Source of the DNA: Mucilaginibacter aurantiaciroseus
Lineage (GTDB): Bacteria > Bacteroidota > Bacteroidia > Sphingobacteriales > Sphingobacteriaceae
Direction of reading: 5' to 3'
DNA length: 64,000 nt
NCBI RefSeq assembly: GCF_024055595.1
Contig: NZ_JAMXOF010000001.1
Location: forward strand, 620,001 to 684,000
Shown piece after piece: positions 45,485 through 53,505 of this stretch (position 1 is the first letter of the stretch; each line of letters starts with the position of its first letter). Under the pieces are notes generated by a model. The model was given only the letters and a program-made list of their open reading frames with translations. It was not told the origin of the DNA and ran no database searches. A program made the translations under genes and the position numbers.

Positions 45485-45712
45485 TTAGTCTGCAGTGCCT
45501 ACGTCTTTTTTGTTATCAGCGGTACCAACATCTTTTTTGTTTTTAGCGTCAGCAGTGCCAACGTCTTTTTTATTATCTGCGGTACCAACATCTTTTTTGT
45601 TTTTAGCGTCAGCAGTACCAACGTCTTTTTTGTTTGTGAAAGTTGCTGCGTTAACGGTAGTTGCTGTAAGTGCGCTAAAGATGATTGCTGTTGCTATGAT
45701 TAATTTTTTCAT
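45485..45712 (-). CDS. Exported mini-protein, GTAD family copy 7, five internal repeats
   Basis: The predicted protein is identical in length and sequence to copy 8. Only a few silent or spacer base differences separate the two genes, which shows recent tandem duplication or gene conversion. The 76-bp spacer upstream of copy 8's start recurs after each 75-residue copy in shortened or equal length, so the duplicated unit is gene plus spacer (about 300 bp). Confidence 0.78.
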   Translation of the reverse strand: MKKLIIATAIIFSALTATTVNAATFTNKKDVGTADAKNKKDVGTADNKKDVGTADAKNKKDVGTADNKKDVGTAD

Positions 45713-45781
45713 GTTATGTGTTTTGTGGTTGTGATGTTATTCGTGTTTGTATGTGTTATTGTTATTTATCGCTGTTGTTTA

Positions 45782-46009
45782 TTAGTCAGCAGTGCCTACG
45801 TCTTTTTTGTTATCAGCGGTACCAACATCTTTTTTGTTTTTAGCGTCAGCAGTGCCTACGTCTTTTTTGTTATCTGCGGTACCAACATCTTTTTTGTTTT
45901 TAGCGTCAGCAGTACCAACGTCTTTTTTGTTTGTGAAAGTTGCTGCGTTAACGGTAGTTGCTGTAAGTGCGCTAAGGATGATTGCTGTTGCTATGATTAA
46001 TTTTTTCAT
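45782..46009 (-). CDS. Exported mini-protein, GTAD family copy 6, five internal repeats
   Basis: Again 75 residues, differing from copies 7 and 8 by one residue in the signal (AIILSA instead of AIIFSA). That the mature repeats are unchanged while a signal residue varies hints at constraint on, or homogenisation of, the repeat part. The spacer before it is 69 bp. Confidence 0.78.
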   Translation of the reverse strand: MKKLIIATAIILSALTATTVNAATFTNKKDVGTADAKNKKDVGTADNKKDVGTADAKNKKDVGTADNKKDVGTAD

Positions 46010-46072
46010 GATATGTGTTTTGTGGTTGTGATGTTATTTGTGAGTGTGGTTGATATATGTTGTGATTGTTTA

Positions 46073-46300
46073 TTAGTCTGCAGTGCCTACGTCTTTTTTG
46101 TTATCAGCGGTACCAACATCTTTTTTGTTTTTAGCGTCAGCAGTGCCTACGTCTTTTTTGTTATCTGCGGTACCAACATCTTTTTTGTTTTTAGCGTCAG
46201 CAGTGCCAACGTCTTTTTTGTTTGTGAAAGTTGCTGCGTTAACGGTAGTTGCTGTAAGTGCGCTAAAGATGATTGCTGTTGCTATGATTAATTTTTTCAT
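46073..46300 (-). CDS. Exported mini-protein, GTAD family copy 5, five internal repeats
   Basis: 75 residues, identical in protein to copies 7 and 8. It is the most upstream of the four repeat-bearing copies. Reading into the array from the presumed promoter, four shorter single-motif genes come first and this is the fifth. A 63-bp spacer separates it from copy 6. Confidence 0.78.
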   Translation of the reverse strand: MKKLIIATAIIFSALTATTVNAATFTNKKDVGTADAKNKKDVGTADNKKDVGTADAKNKKDVGTADNKKDVGTAD

Positions 46301-46376
46301 GATATGTGTTATGTGTTTTGTGGTTGCGATGTTATTTGTGTTTGTATGTGTAATTGTTATTTATCGCTGTTGCGAA

Positions 46377-46523
46377 TTAGTCTGCAGTGCCTACGTCTTT
46401 TTTGTTGGCTACTGTGCTTTTTTCAAAAGTTGCAGTTGGTTTAATCTCGGCGTTTTTTGTGCATGATGGTAATGCGCCTGCGCTTAAGATGATGATTGCT
46501 GCTGCTATGATTGATTTTTTCAT
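46377..46523 (-). CDS. Exported mini-protein, GTAD family copy 4 (48 aa, lipobox-like)
   Basis: A 48-residue protein. The signal MKKSIIAAAIIILSAGALPSC ends in a lipobox-like LPSC, then KNAEIKPTATFEKSTVAN and the terminal KKDVGTAD. It is the only copy with Cys at the end of the signal. The copies at 46551 and 46751 have Tyr there (LPSY). This suggests a lipoprotein ancestry, or that this copy alone is lipidated. Confidence 0.75.
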   Translation of the reverse strand: MKKSIIAAAIIILSAGALPSCTKNAEIKPTATFEKSTVANKKDVGTAD

Positions 46524-46550
46524 GGTTGTTATTGTTATGATGTTAGATAA

Positions 46551-46700
46551 TTAGTCGGCAGTGCCAATGTCTTTTTTAACAAGCGCCAGGCTTAAGTCAA
46601 TTGAAATGTTGGCAATTGGTTTTACAGTTACCTGTTTGGTGTACGATGGTAAAACCGCTGTTGATAAAATGATTGATGCTACTATTAATATCTTTTTCAT
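46551..46700 (-). CDS. Exported mini-protein, GTAD family copy 3 (49 aa)
   Basis: A 49-residue protein: MKKILIVASIILSTAVLPSY, then TKQVTVKPIANISIDLSLAL and the terminal KKDIGTAD. The LPSYTKQV segment is shared with copy 2. There is one motif copy only. The gap to copy 4 is 27 bp. Confidence 0.73.
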   Translation of the reverse strand: MKKILIVASIILSTAVLPSYTKQVTVKPIANISIDLSLALVKKDIGTAD

Positions 46701-46750
46701 AACTGTATTATTTGATTTTTAAGGGGTGTTAAATATTTCGATAGGGTTAA

Positions 46751-46894
46751 TTAATCGGCGGTGCCAACGTCTTTTCTGAATGTGATGTTGTTTTGCTCAA
46801 TTGTTGCCGCCGGTCTTACATTAACCTGTTTGGTGTATGACGGTAAAACGCCTGTTGTTAAGATTAATGCTGCTGCGATAATTAACTTTTTCAT
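46751..46894 (-). CDS. Exported mini-protein, GTAD family copy 2 (47 aa)
   Basis: A 47-residue protein: MKKLIIAAALILTTGVLPSY, TKQVNVRPAATIEQNNITF, ending RKDVGTAD. The N-terminus is close to the signal of the repeat-bearing copies (MKKLIIA). The gap to copy 3 is 50 bp. It is the shortest family member. Confidence 0.73.
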   Translation of the reverse strand: MKKLIIAAALILTTGVLPSYTKQVNVRPAATIEQNNITFRKDVGTAD

Positions 46895-46933
46895 ATGCTG
46901 TGTTTTAATATTTTTATTCTTGTTTGTTTTAAA

Positions 46934-47080
46934 TTAGTCTGCAGTACCAATATCTTTTCTGATACCTGTGGTCGCCTTTAAAAACATGTTCATCGCAATG
47001 CGAATATTTGTGGGTTTTACGCTGCCGGATACTAACAATCCACTAAGTATAACTACGTATGCAAGTGCTATTTTTTTCAT
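46934..47080 (-). CDS. Exported mini-protein, GTAD family copy 1 (48 aa)
   Basis: A 48-residue protein, first in transcription order: MKKIALAYVVILSGLLVSGS, VKPTNIRIAMNMFLKATTG, ending IRKDIGTAD. It is the most divergent copy but keeps the terminal motif. Upstream lies a 331-bp AT-rich divergent region with the 13-bp inverted repeat at 47169. Confidence 0.72.
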   Translation of the reverse strand: MKKIALAYVVILSGLLVSGSVKPTNIRIAMNMFLKATTGIRKDIGTAD

Positions 47081-47168
47081 ATTTTATTTACTCTTAATTT
47101 ACCAGTTTTATTTATCCCTTAAGCAATTTTTAATTATACAACTATTTGCTATAGTTTAACTATTTTTT

Positions 47169-47181
47169 ACTAACTATTAGT
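47169..47181. promoter_or_regulatory. Putative XRE operator (ACTAACTATTAGT)
   Basis: ACTAA-CTA-TTAGT is a perfect inverted repeat, and the identical 13-mer occurs at the promoter of the XRE gene (49784-49796). Here it lies between the divergent mini-protein array and TPR gene, 89 bp before the first array start. TATTTTTT directly left of it mirrors the -7 box position at the XRE site, which would point toward the TPR gene. More TAGTTAA half-sites surround it (47152, 47190). The rest of the 47081-47411 gap holds no gene. Confidence 0.5.
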
Positions 47182-47411
47182 TAATTAAATAGTTAAGTTT
47201 TACCTATTAACGTATATTACGATAACGTGTTAATAACTGTGTAACTTCTTAACAATCAGTAAATTAACATCACAAATATAATTATGTTTTTTAATTATTA
47301 TGCAATGTTTAAAAAAAAATTTCTTGTTGTTTTTTTTTAACTTTAACTTAAAAAGATGTAGTTTGTAATTATTTTATAACTTTCACCATTATATCAACGT
47401 ATAGAGCCCTA

Positions 47412-48851
47412 ATGAATAGAATTTTTACGCTGCTTTTTATATTTCTGATTAAATGTGCTACTGCACGCGCAGTAGATAAAATCAACGTTGCCGCTCAGGA
47501 TACTAATGAGGTAAATAAGCTTAATAAGCTGGCTTATGATAACCGCGGTACCAATCCCGAACAGACGGTTGCCTTTGCTAATAAGGCCTTAACCCTTGCA
47601 GAAAAGGCGGGTTATGAAAAGGGTATTGGTGAGGCTTACCGCGTAAGGGGGATAGGTAATTATTATTTGAACCAGGCAAGCGCCGCTATCCGGGATTACT
47701 TACAGGCCCTTGCAAGTTTTGCGAAAATCAAAGATCTGCGCAGTGAGGCTAAAGTTTACAACAACATTGGAAACTTATACCTCGATAATAACTATACAAG
47801 CTCATTAGAGTACCTGAAAAAATCGCTGGCAATCGGTCAAAAATTAAATGATCAGCAACTTATAGGATCCACCTATTTAAATATTGGTAATGTTTATTAC
47901 CGTAAGAAGATTTTTTACCAGGCGTTAAGTTACTACGACAAGGGTAACACCATATTTTTAGCTATAAAAGATACATTTAATACTATACAGGCCTTGCAAA
48001 ACAGGGGGGTAATTTACTTTAACCTAAACCAGTATGATAAAGCCGAACAGCTTTTGCTGGCTGCCAATAAAGCCGCTAAAGAAAAGGATTTGAACAAACC
48101 TGTTGCCAGTACCAACCTTACCCTTGCATCCTTATATATAGCGCAGGGGCGCTTTGCTGATGCTACTAAGGTAGTATTAGAAGGCCAGGCTTATTCAAAG
48201 GCCCTTAAAGATGAAAAGCTGGAATCTGATTACAACTACACCAACTACCAGTTAGAGGCAAAGCAGAAACACTACGAGAAAGCCCTCACGTATTTACAAA
48301 CGATATTTAGGCAGGATAGTACTATTTATGCCTCCAACGAATCTACCCAGATTAACATGTTGCAGGAACAGTTTAAGCAGCAGGCAAGGCAACGCGAAAA
48401 TGAACTAACTATTCAGCGGCAGCAAAATGACCGGATTAAGTTTTGGGCCGTTACAGTAGTAGCAGGCCTTTTGTTGGTAGTTATAGTGTTGCTGGTGAGC
48501 AATGTTAAACGCAAAACCATTACCAATACAAAGCTTACCGATTTGAACGAAGAAGTTTCGCGCCAGAAAGATAACCTGGATAGGGTGAACCATCACCTCG
48601 AAGAAATTATTGATGAGCGTACCAAGGATCTGCAGATAAAGAACAAGAAACTTTCCGAATACTCATCCTATCTTTCGCACCAGATCCGTGGGCCTATTGC
48701 CACCCTGCGCGGTTTGATGAACCTGGAGAAAGAAGGCCTGGTGGACGAAAAAGAATGTATCAATATGATGGATAAGTGCGTTTCTGATATCGACCAAAAG
48801 ATCATCGAAATGAGCGAAATGCTCAACGATACCGGCAGGACTACAGGTTAA
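47412..48851 (+). CDS. TPR membrane protein with histidine-kinase DHp domain, no ATPase domain
   Basis: A 479-residue protein. After a signal peptide (1-20), TPR-like helical repeats fill about 35-310 (YNNIGNLYLDNNY, TYLNIGNVYYRKKIFYQALSYY, NRGVIYFNLNQYDKAEQLL). A coiled coil (310-340), one membrane helix (343-363) and a second coiled coil follow. A HisKA-type segment has YLSHQIRGPIATLRGL, with His423 as the phosphorylation-site candidate. The gene ends there, so the HATPase domain is missing. The TPR part would face the periplasm, able to sense an exported ligand. Confidence 0.8.
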   Translation: MNRIFTLLFIFLIKCATARAVDKINVAAQDTNEVNKLNKLAYDNRGTNPEQTVAFANKALTLAEKAGYEKGIGEAYRVRGIGNYYLNQASAAIRDYLQALASFAKIKDLRSEAKVYNNIGNLYLDNNYTSSLEYLKKSLAIGQKLNDQQLIGSTYLNIGNVYYRKKIFYQALSYYDKGNTIFLAIKDTFNTIQALQNRGVIYFNLNQYDKAEQLLLAANKAAKEKDLNKPVASTNLTLASLYIAQGRFADATKVVLEGQAYSKALKDEKLESDYNYTNYQLEAKQKHYEKALTYLQTIFRQDSTIYASNESTQINMLQEQFKQQARQRENELTIQRQQNDRIKFWAVTVVAGLLLVVIVLLVSNVKRKTITNTKLTDLNEEVSRQKDNLDRVNHHLEEIIDERTKDLQIKNKKLSEYSSYLSHQIRGPIATLRGLMNLEKEGLVDEKECINMMDKCVSDIDQKIIEMSEMLNDTGRTTG

Positions 48852-48859
48852 GTAATATA

Positions 48860-49150
48860 TTATAGCCTCGGATAGGTGCTATGGATTTGTGCTTCAATCA
48901 ACCCTAAGTACATACAATACCTTGATATCATTTGCAGGATAAGTAACTGCTTGTGCCTTTTATAACCTTCTGTTTCAAACGCTAAGGTCTCATCGCCGGC
49001 AGTAACAAAAAACCTCACCTCGCCCTCACGCGGTTTTAAACGGGATCTGAATAACCCGAATGCTTTAACCTTTAGCTTGCTGCGCCTATCGTGTATAGTA
49101 CCTATGGTTTGCTGGTCGGTATTGGCAATAGATATCATGTAGTTTGACAT
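48860..49150 (-). CDS. Hypothetical 96-residue protein
   Basis: A basic soluble protein (MSNYMISIANTDQQTIGTIH ... SRYCMYLGLIEAQIHSTYPRL). It has a predicted beta-rich first half (LKVKAFGLFRSRLKPREGEVRFFV) and a helical C-terminus. No family is recognised. It is convergent with the TPR gene, 8 bp from its stop, and upstream of it lies a 225-bp AT-rich gap before the XRE gene end. It may be part of the same neighbourhood. Confidence 0.55.
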   Translation of the reverse strand: MSNYMISIANTDQQTIGTIHDRRSKLKVKAFGLFRSRLKPREGEVRFFVTAGDETLAFETEGYKRHKQLLILQMISRYCMYLGLIEAQIHSTYPRL

Positions 49151-49375
49151 AGTAGTTCACTTCTGTGTTATACTTATGCCATTGCAATTATAAATCCAAT
49201 CCGGGCAATTGGATTGATTTTAAACGTAAAACGATAATAAATCGGCCTTTATTTTAATCTCGCTTAATTAATTAAGATTAACTTAAAATAATTAAATGAA
49301 AGTGAATAAAAATCGATTTATTACCGTAATAAAATAGCGACTAACTGTTGTATTTATTGAACAGTACTTGTGAAA

Positions 49376-49756
49376 TTAGATAGCAACATTGCCTTTGCTC
49401 AGCAATTCTTCATAAAGTAAAATTACTTTACGTTGCAAATTGGTGATCTCGGCTTCCCTGTCAACCAGTTTTTTCTGGATGATGCTAAGGCTTACATCTT
49501 GTGTGCTTGGCTCTTCGGTGTATTCAAGCGAAAGCAGGTTAACAACACTTACCTCAAAAATATTGGCAATTTGCTCAAGCCTCGATAGATTAATATCCGT
49601 CACTCCGGTTTCAATTTTTGAGAATGCGGGGATAGATATGCCTAAACGGTTTGCAACATCTTCTTGGCTCCAGCCGTGTTCGTGGCGCAGGGTACGAATA
49701 TTTTTACCGGCCGATTTATTTGTTTTCTTTTTGATAATCTCACTCATCATATACAT
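49376..49756 (-). CDS. XRE family transcriptional regulator
   Basis: A 126-residue protein (start at 49756, or ATGs at 49750 or 49747). The helix-turn-helix of the Cro/C1 type runs about 18-75: GKNIRTLRHEHGWSQEDVANRLGISIPAFSKIETGVTDINLSRL. A coiled coil (VDREAEITNLQRKVILLYEELL) follows, probably for dimerisation. The promoter has an exact -7 box followed directly by a 13-bp inverted repeat, which suggests autoregulation. The same repeat lies between the mini-protein array and TPR gene. Confidence 0.88.
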   Translation of the reverse strand: MYMMSEIIKKKTNKSAGKNIRTLRHEHGWSQEDVANRLGISIPAFSKIETGVTDINLSRLEQIANIFEVSVVNLLSLEYTEEPSTQDVSLSIIQKKLVDREAEITNLQRKVILLYEELLSKGNVAI

Positions 49757-49783
49757 AATAATAGTTAATTAGAAAAATAGGAT

Positions 49784-49804
49784 ACTAACTATTAGTCAAA
49801 CTTA
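49784..49804 (-). promoter_or_regulatory. XRE promoter -7 box with overlapping operator
   Basis: On the minus strand TAAGTTTG (49804-49797, a TAnnTTTG match) is followed immediately by ACTAATAGTTAGT (49796-49784), the reverse of the repeat at 47169. Transcription would start within the repeat, about 35 bases before the ATG, so a protein bound there should block it. No -33 box is clear. Confidence 0.6.
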
Positions 49805-49908
49805 ATGCCATACACTAAACATACGCTTATTGTGTGTAATTAACACATAGTTAATGTTGCCTTGTGGGAAACTGTGGAATTACTGCCACATAAATTGGGA
49901 ATAATAGG

Positions 49909-52182
49909 TTACTCCACCCCACTTATTATACTTAGTTTGGCAAATTTTAAAAGCAATTGTTTTTGGCCAATTTCTTTAAAAAATATGGTTGCTTTAATAT
50001 CCGGCTTGTTACCTTCCAGTGTAAGTACTTTGCCAAAGCCAAAACGCTCGTGCTCTACTTGCATGCCTACTTGTAAATTTGAGGTGTCAGACGGTTTAAA
50101 ATCGGGCGATGGCACATGCGCTTTAGCCAGTATAGATGTTGTTTTTACAGGAGGCGCAGTGGCTGCTTTTGGTTTAGAATAGGTGTCGTTTTTACGTGTC
50201 CAGGCGTTGCGTTCATCGTCAAAAGATGAAGCCGGCTTGGCTGTAAAATCAAGTTCGAGGTATTTGGCGTCTATCTCATCCAGGAAACGGCTTGGCTCAC
50301 AACTAATAAGTGTGCCGAATTTAAAACGCGATGTGGCGTAACTGATGGTTAATTTGTACTCTGCGCGGGTGATGGCTACGTAAAACAGGCGGCGTTCTTC
50401 TTCCAGGTCGCTGCGCGAGTTGAGAGACATTTGCGACGGGAACAGGTTTTCTTCCAACCCCACAACATGTACCTGCGGAAACTCTAGCCCCTTGGATGAG
50501 TGGATGGTCATCAGCGACACCGTATCAGCATCTTTGTTCTTATCCTTATCGTCATTGGTTAATAAGGCAATATCCTGCATAAAAATGTCAAGCCCTTTTT
50601 CCTCAATGTCTTCCCGTTCCGAGAACTCCTTGATCCCGTTTAGCAGCTCCTGTATGTTTTCATACCTGTTAAGCCCCTCTACAGATTTATCTTCGTACAA
50701 GTCTTTAAGCAAGCGCGAATGCTGCGCAATGTGCAATGCCGCCTCGTAAGCAGTCTGGTTTTTGGTGATCACCTGGAAACTCTGGATCATGACGGCAAAG
50801 GCGCTTAGTGATGCAGGTGCCTTCTCGATGTATCTTGATGATTCCAGGATCACCTCAAAGGGGGTGATATTATTTTTATCGGCAGCAACAATGATCCGGT
50901 CTAGCGTGGTATCTCCAATGCCACGTTTTGGGTAGTTGATAACCCGTTTAAGCGCCTCCTCATCATTAGGATTAAACGTTAGGCGGAAGTAGGCGATAAG
51001 ATCTTTGATCTCTTTACGCTGATAAAACGACAAGCCACCATAAATTTTATATGGGATACCATTCTTACGCAAGGCCTCCTCCATAGAGCGCGACTGGGCG
51101 TTTGTACGGTACAGGATGGCGAAATCGTGCCATTTTAGGCCGTTTGAGCTGCGCTGGTACATAATGGCATCTGCAACCAGTTTGCCTTCCTCATTGTCGC
51201 TAAAAGCGCGCATTACCTTTATTTTGTCGCCTGTTTCCTTTTCAGAGAACACATTCTTTTTAAGCTGGTCCTTATTGTTGGCTATAATACTGTTGGCAAC
51301 GTTTACAATATTTTGGGTAGAGCGATAATTTTGTTCCAACTTAAATATTTGAAGATCAGGATAATCCTTTTCAAAATTGAGGATGTTTTGAATGGTTGCC
51401 CCACGGAAAGCATAGATACTTTGCGCGTCATCGCCAACAACACAAAGGTTTTCATACACAGCGGCTAACCTTTTAACAATCATATATTGCGAGTAATTTG
51501 TATCCTGGTACTCATCAACCATAACATATTTAAATTTGTGCTGATATTTATTAAGCACATCCGCATGATCTCTTAACAGCTGGTTGGTTTTGAACAGTAG
51601 ATCGTCAAAATCCATAGCACCCGCGCGATAGCAGCGTTGCGCATAAGTTTCATATATCTTTCCAATTAACGGGCGTTTCGCCGAATCATCGTCAGCTTGT
51701 ATTTGAGCATTATTTTGATATTCACCGGGGGTAAGCAAACTGCTTTTTGCGGCAGAAATACGGTTCAAAACAGCGTTTACGCTATACATCTTATCGTCCA
51801 GCTGCATCTCTTTGAGTATGGCGCGCAGTACACTTTTGCTGTCGTCGGTATCGTAAATGGTGAAGTTGCTTGGGTAGCCAATGCGGTTGGCCTCCACCCT
51901 TAAAAGCTTGGCAAAAACGGAGTGGAAGGTACCCATCCAGATGTTTTTAGCTTCGGGGCCGCATATGTGGTTGATACGCTCGCGCATCTCGCGGGCGGCC
52001 TTGTTGGTAAACGTAAGTACCAGTATATTAAAGCTATCCACACCGCTGCGGATAAGGTGCGCAACCCTAAATGTAATAACCCGTGTTTTGCCAGAACCCG
52101 CGCCGGCAATGATCATTACCGGGCCTTTTATTTGTAATACTGCTGCTTTTTGTTCGGGATTTAACCCCTCTAAATAATCCAA
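49909..52182 (-). CDS. pcrA: UvrD/PcrA-type ATP-dependent DNA helicase
   Basis: A 757-residue superfamily 1 helicase. Motif I is AGAGSGKTRVITFR, Ia LTFTNKAAREMRERI, II VDEYQDTNYSQY, III VVGDDAQSIYAFRGA, IV LEQNYRS, V MTIHSSKGLEF and VI VAITRAEYKL. The C-terminal 90 residues are basic and poorly conserved, as in PcrA. It acts in nucleotide excision repair and removal of blocked replication forks. Start MDYLEGLNPEQKAAV is typical. Confidence 0.93.
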   Translation of the reverse strand: MDYLEGLNPEQKAAVLQIKGPVMIIAGAGSGKTRVITFRVAHLIRSGVDSFNILVLTFTNKAAREMRERINHICGPEAKNIWMGTFHSVFAKLLRVEANRIGYPSNFTIYDTDDSKSVLRAILKEMQLDDKMYSVNAVLNRISAAKSSLLTPGEYQNNAQIQADDDSAKRPLIGKIYETYAQRCYRAGAMDFDDLLFKTNQLLRDHADVLNKYQHKFKYVMVDEYQDTNYSQYMIVKRLAAVYENLCVVGDDAQSIYAFRGATIQNILNFEKDYPDLQIFKLEQNYRSTQNIVNVANSIIANNKDQLKKNVFSEKETGDKIKVMRAFSDNEEGKLVADAIMYQRSSNGLKWHDFAILYRTNAQSRSMEEALRKNGIPYKIYGGLSFYQRKEIKDLIAYFRLTFNPNDEEALKRVINYPKRGIGDTTLDRIIVAADKNNITPFEVILESSRYIEKAPASLSAFAVMIQSFQVITKNQTAYEAALHIAQHSRLLKDLYEDKSVEGLNRYENIQELLNGIKEFSEREDIEEKGLDIFMQDIALLTNDDKDKNKDADTVSLMTIHSSKGLEFPQVHVVGLEENLFPSQMSLNSRSDLEEERRLFYVAITRAEYKLTISYATSRFKFGTLISCEPSRFLDEIDAKYLELDFTAKPASSFDDERNAWTRKNDTYSKPKAATAPPVKTTSILAKAHVPSPDFKPSDTSNLQVGMQVEHERFGFGKVLTLEGNKPDIKATIFFKEIGQKQLLLKFAKLSIISGVE

Positions 52183-52471
52183 ATCCTGTTCCTCTTTTCT
52201 TGTACCGCGAAATTAGTGTTTTGCACGGGAAAGCTAAATAATTTGGTAACTGAAATTTTCAACGTGCCCAATCTTGTTAACGATTGTGCAATCGCCGGCG
52301 AAAAACCATGTTTCTTAATAGTTAAAAAATCGGCGAAAATCGGCGAAATTATTCGCCCTTAAACCACCAAAAAACGACTTTGAAACGCCCTGCGGCGAAC
52401 TTTATCCGGCTAATTTGTACTGTTATTTCGATGAGAAAAACAACCCCTAACAAACTATTTTATGGATATTG

Positions 52472-52861
52472 TTATAACCTCTTTTTTATCGCCTGAAAAA
52501 TGATCCAACCAAATGGCACAAGCCAGATCATATCGTTCCAAACATTTACTTAAAAGAAGGACGGGGCCAGTTTGCCCAGCCAGATGTAATATACCGAACC
52601 GATTGGCCCAAGCACCTTGCCAATAAAGCCAACCAGTATCAGCGGCCAATAAGCCACCGGGTCTTTAGATGCAAAATAATAAGCGATGCCATAAACACCA
52701 ACCAGCATCCCCACGCATCGCAAAATGATGAGCAGGAAATCGGTAGGCGGGTTGCCAAAAAGTATTATTTGCGGGTAAGCGGATATTATTATACCCCAGA
52801 AAATATTATATACCGCCGCCAGGAACATGATGGTTTTAGCGGCTTTTAGTTTGGTATTCAT
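52472..52861 (-). pseudogene. Four-helix membrane protein with premature stop
   Basis: The gene starts at 52861 (MNTKLKAAKTIMFLAAVYNIFWG) and reads three hydrophobic helices to GKLAPSFF, then meets a TAA at codon 104 (52552-52550). The same frame continues VNVWNDMIWLVPFGWIIFQA to a second stop at 52472. The NDxIWxxPF ending is what this small membrane-protein family normally has, so the TAA looks like a recent nonsense change. The truncated 103-residue form may still be made. Function unknown. Confidence 0.65.
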
Positions 52862-52872
52862 TTGTGTAAGGG

Positions 52873-53349
52873 TTAAGGCTTACTTGCAGGAAGCGTACTT
52901 AAGCTTTGCCATACTTCTAACCTTTTAATATCTTTCAATGAACCACTCCACATACCTTTGTGGCCGGTATTTTCGCTATCAAATGTACCTTCAATTAAAA
53001 CATACTTACGATTGCATTTCTTTATTTGGGGCGAAAAAATACTATCTCTTGACATCTCTACCCATAAGCCGTTTTTTTCAATCGCCCTATCATAATCTTC
53101 TTTGTGAAAATATAATCCATTACCTTCAAACTCAAGATTTAAATAACCAATAACACGCACATGCCGTTTATTATACTTTTCCGGATTGGCAATTAATGAT
53201 ATAAGCGAAACCTCTTGATATTCGTTTAATCGTGCGCTATCTATATCTAAGCCGCTACTAATTGGTACGGCGGATTTTTTCTGTTGGCAAGCGATGATTA
53301 AAAAAAACAATGAGCATAAAATTAGATAAGGCAAGGTGGTTAATTTCAT
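52873..53349 (-). CDS. Putative lipoprotein
   Basis: A 158-residue protein with MKLTTLPYLILCSLFFLIIAC as signal and lipobox (Cys21). The mature part carries VSLISLIANPEKYNKRHVRVIGYLNLEFEGNGLYFH and RKYVLIEGTFDSENTGHKGMWSGSLKDIKRLEVW. This is an OB-fold-like pattern found in small Bacteroidota lipoproteins. No activity can be inferred. It lies 11 bp upstream of the broken membrane-protein gene. Confidence 0.75.
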   Translation of the reverse strand: MKLTTLPYLILCSLFFLIIACQQKKSAVPISSGLDIDSARLNEYQEVSLISLIANPEKYNKRHVRVIGYLNLEFEGNGLYFHKEDYDRAIEKNGLWVEMSRDSIFSPQIKKCNRKYVLIEGTFDSENTGHKGMWSGSLKDIKRLEVWQSLSTLPASKP

Positions 53350-53505
53350 AATAGGATTTACTTACGCAAGTATAATGTATAATTGTAATCAACTTTTAAC
53401 TTTTTGCTGATAATATCTTCAATAATAAGTATCAGATTTGCATTCCTTACAAAACAAATTGCATGCTTGTTAATTTCATTAACAGCGCCACTTATATCCA
53501 CCCGC

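Noticed and set aside
45181..46300. CRISPR-like regular repeats
   Set aside because: The repeated units are in-frame coding segments with no unique spacers, and there are no cas genes nearby.
45142..46466. Plus-strand open frames rich in SAVPTSFLF across the repeats
   Set aside because: They are the reverse reading of the repeated mini-protein genes. Their pattern follows from the NKKDVGTAD codons on the minus strand, they run through gene boundaries, and they lack their own consistent start.
44767..47080. Graspetide or lanthipeptide RiPP cluster
   Set aside because: Thr and Asp in the GTAD motif would allow cross-links, but no ATP-grasp, LanB/LanC, radical SAM or peptidase-transporter gene is present in the window, so the class cannot be assigned.
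47230..47345. AT-rich, T-run-containing region as a replication origin
   Set aside because: No DnaA-box cluster, no dnaA/dnaN neighbours. It is better explained as the divergent promoter region.
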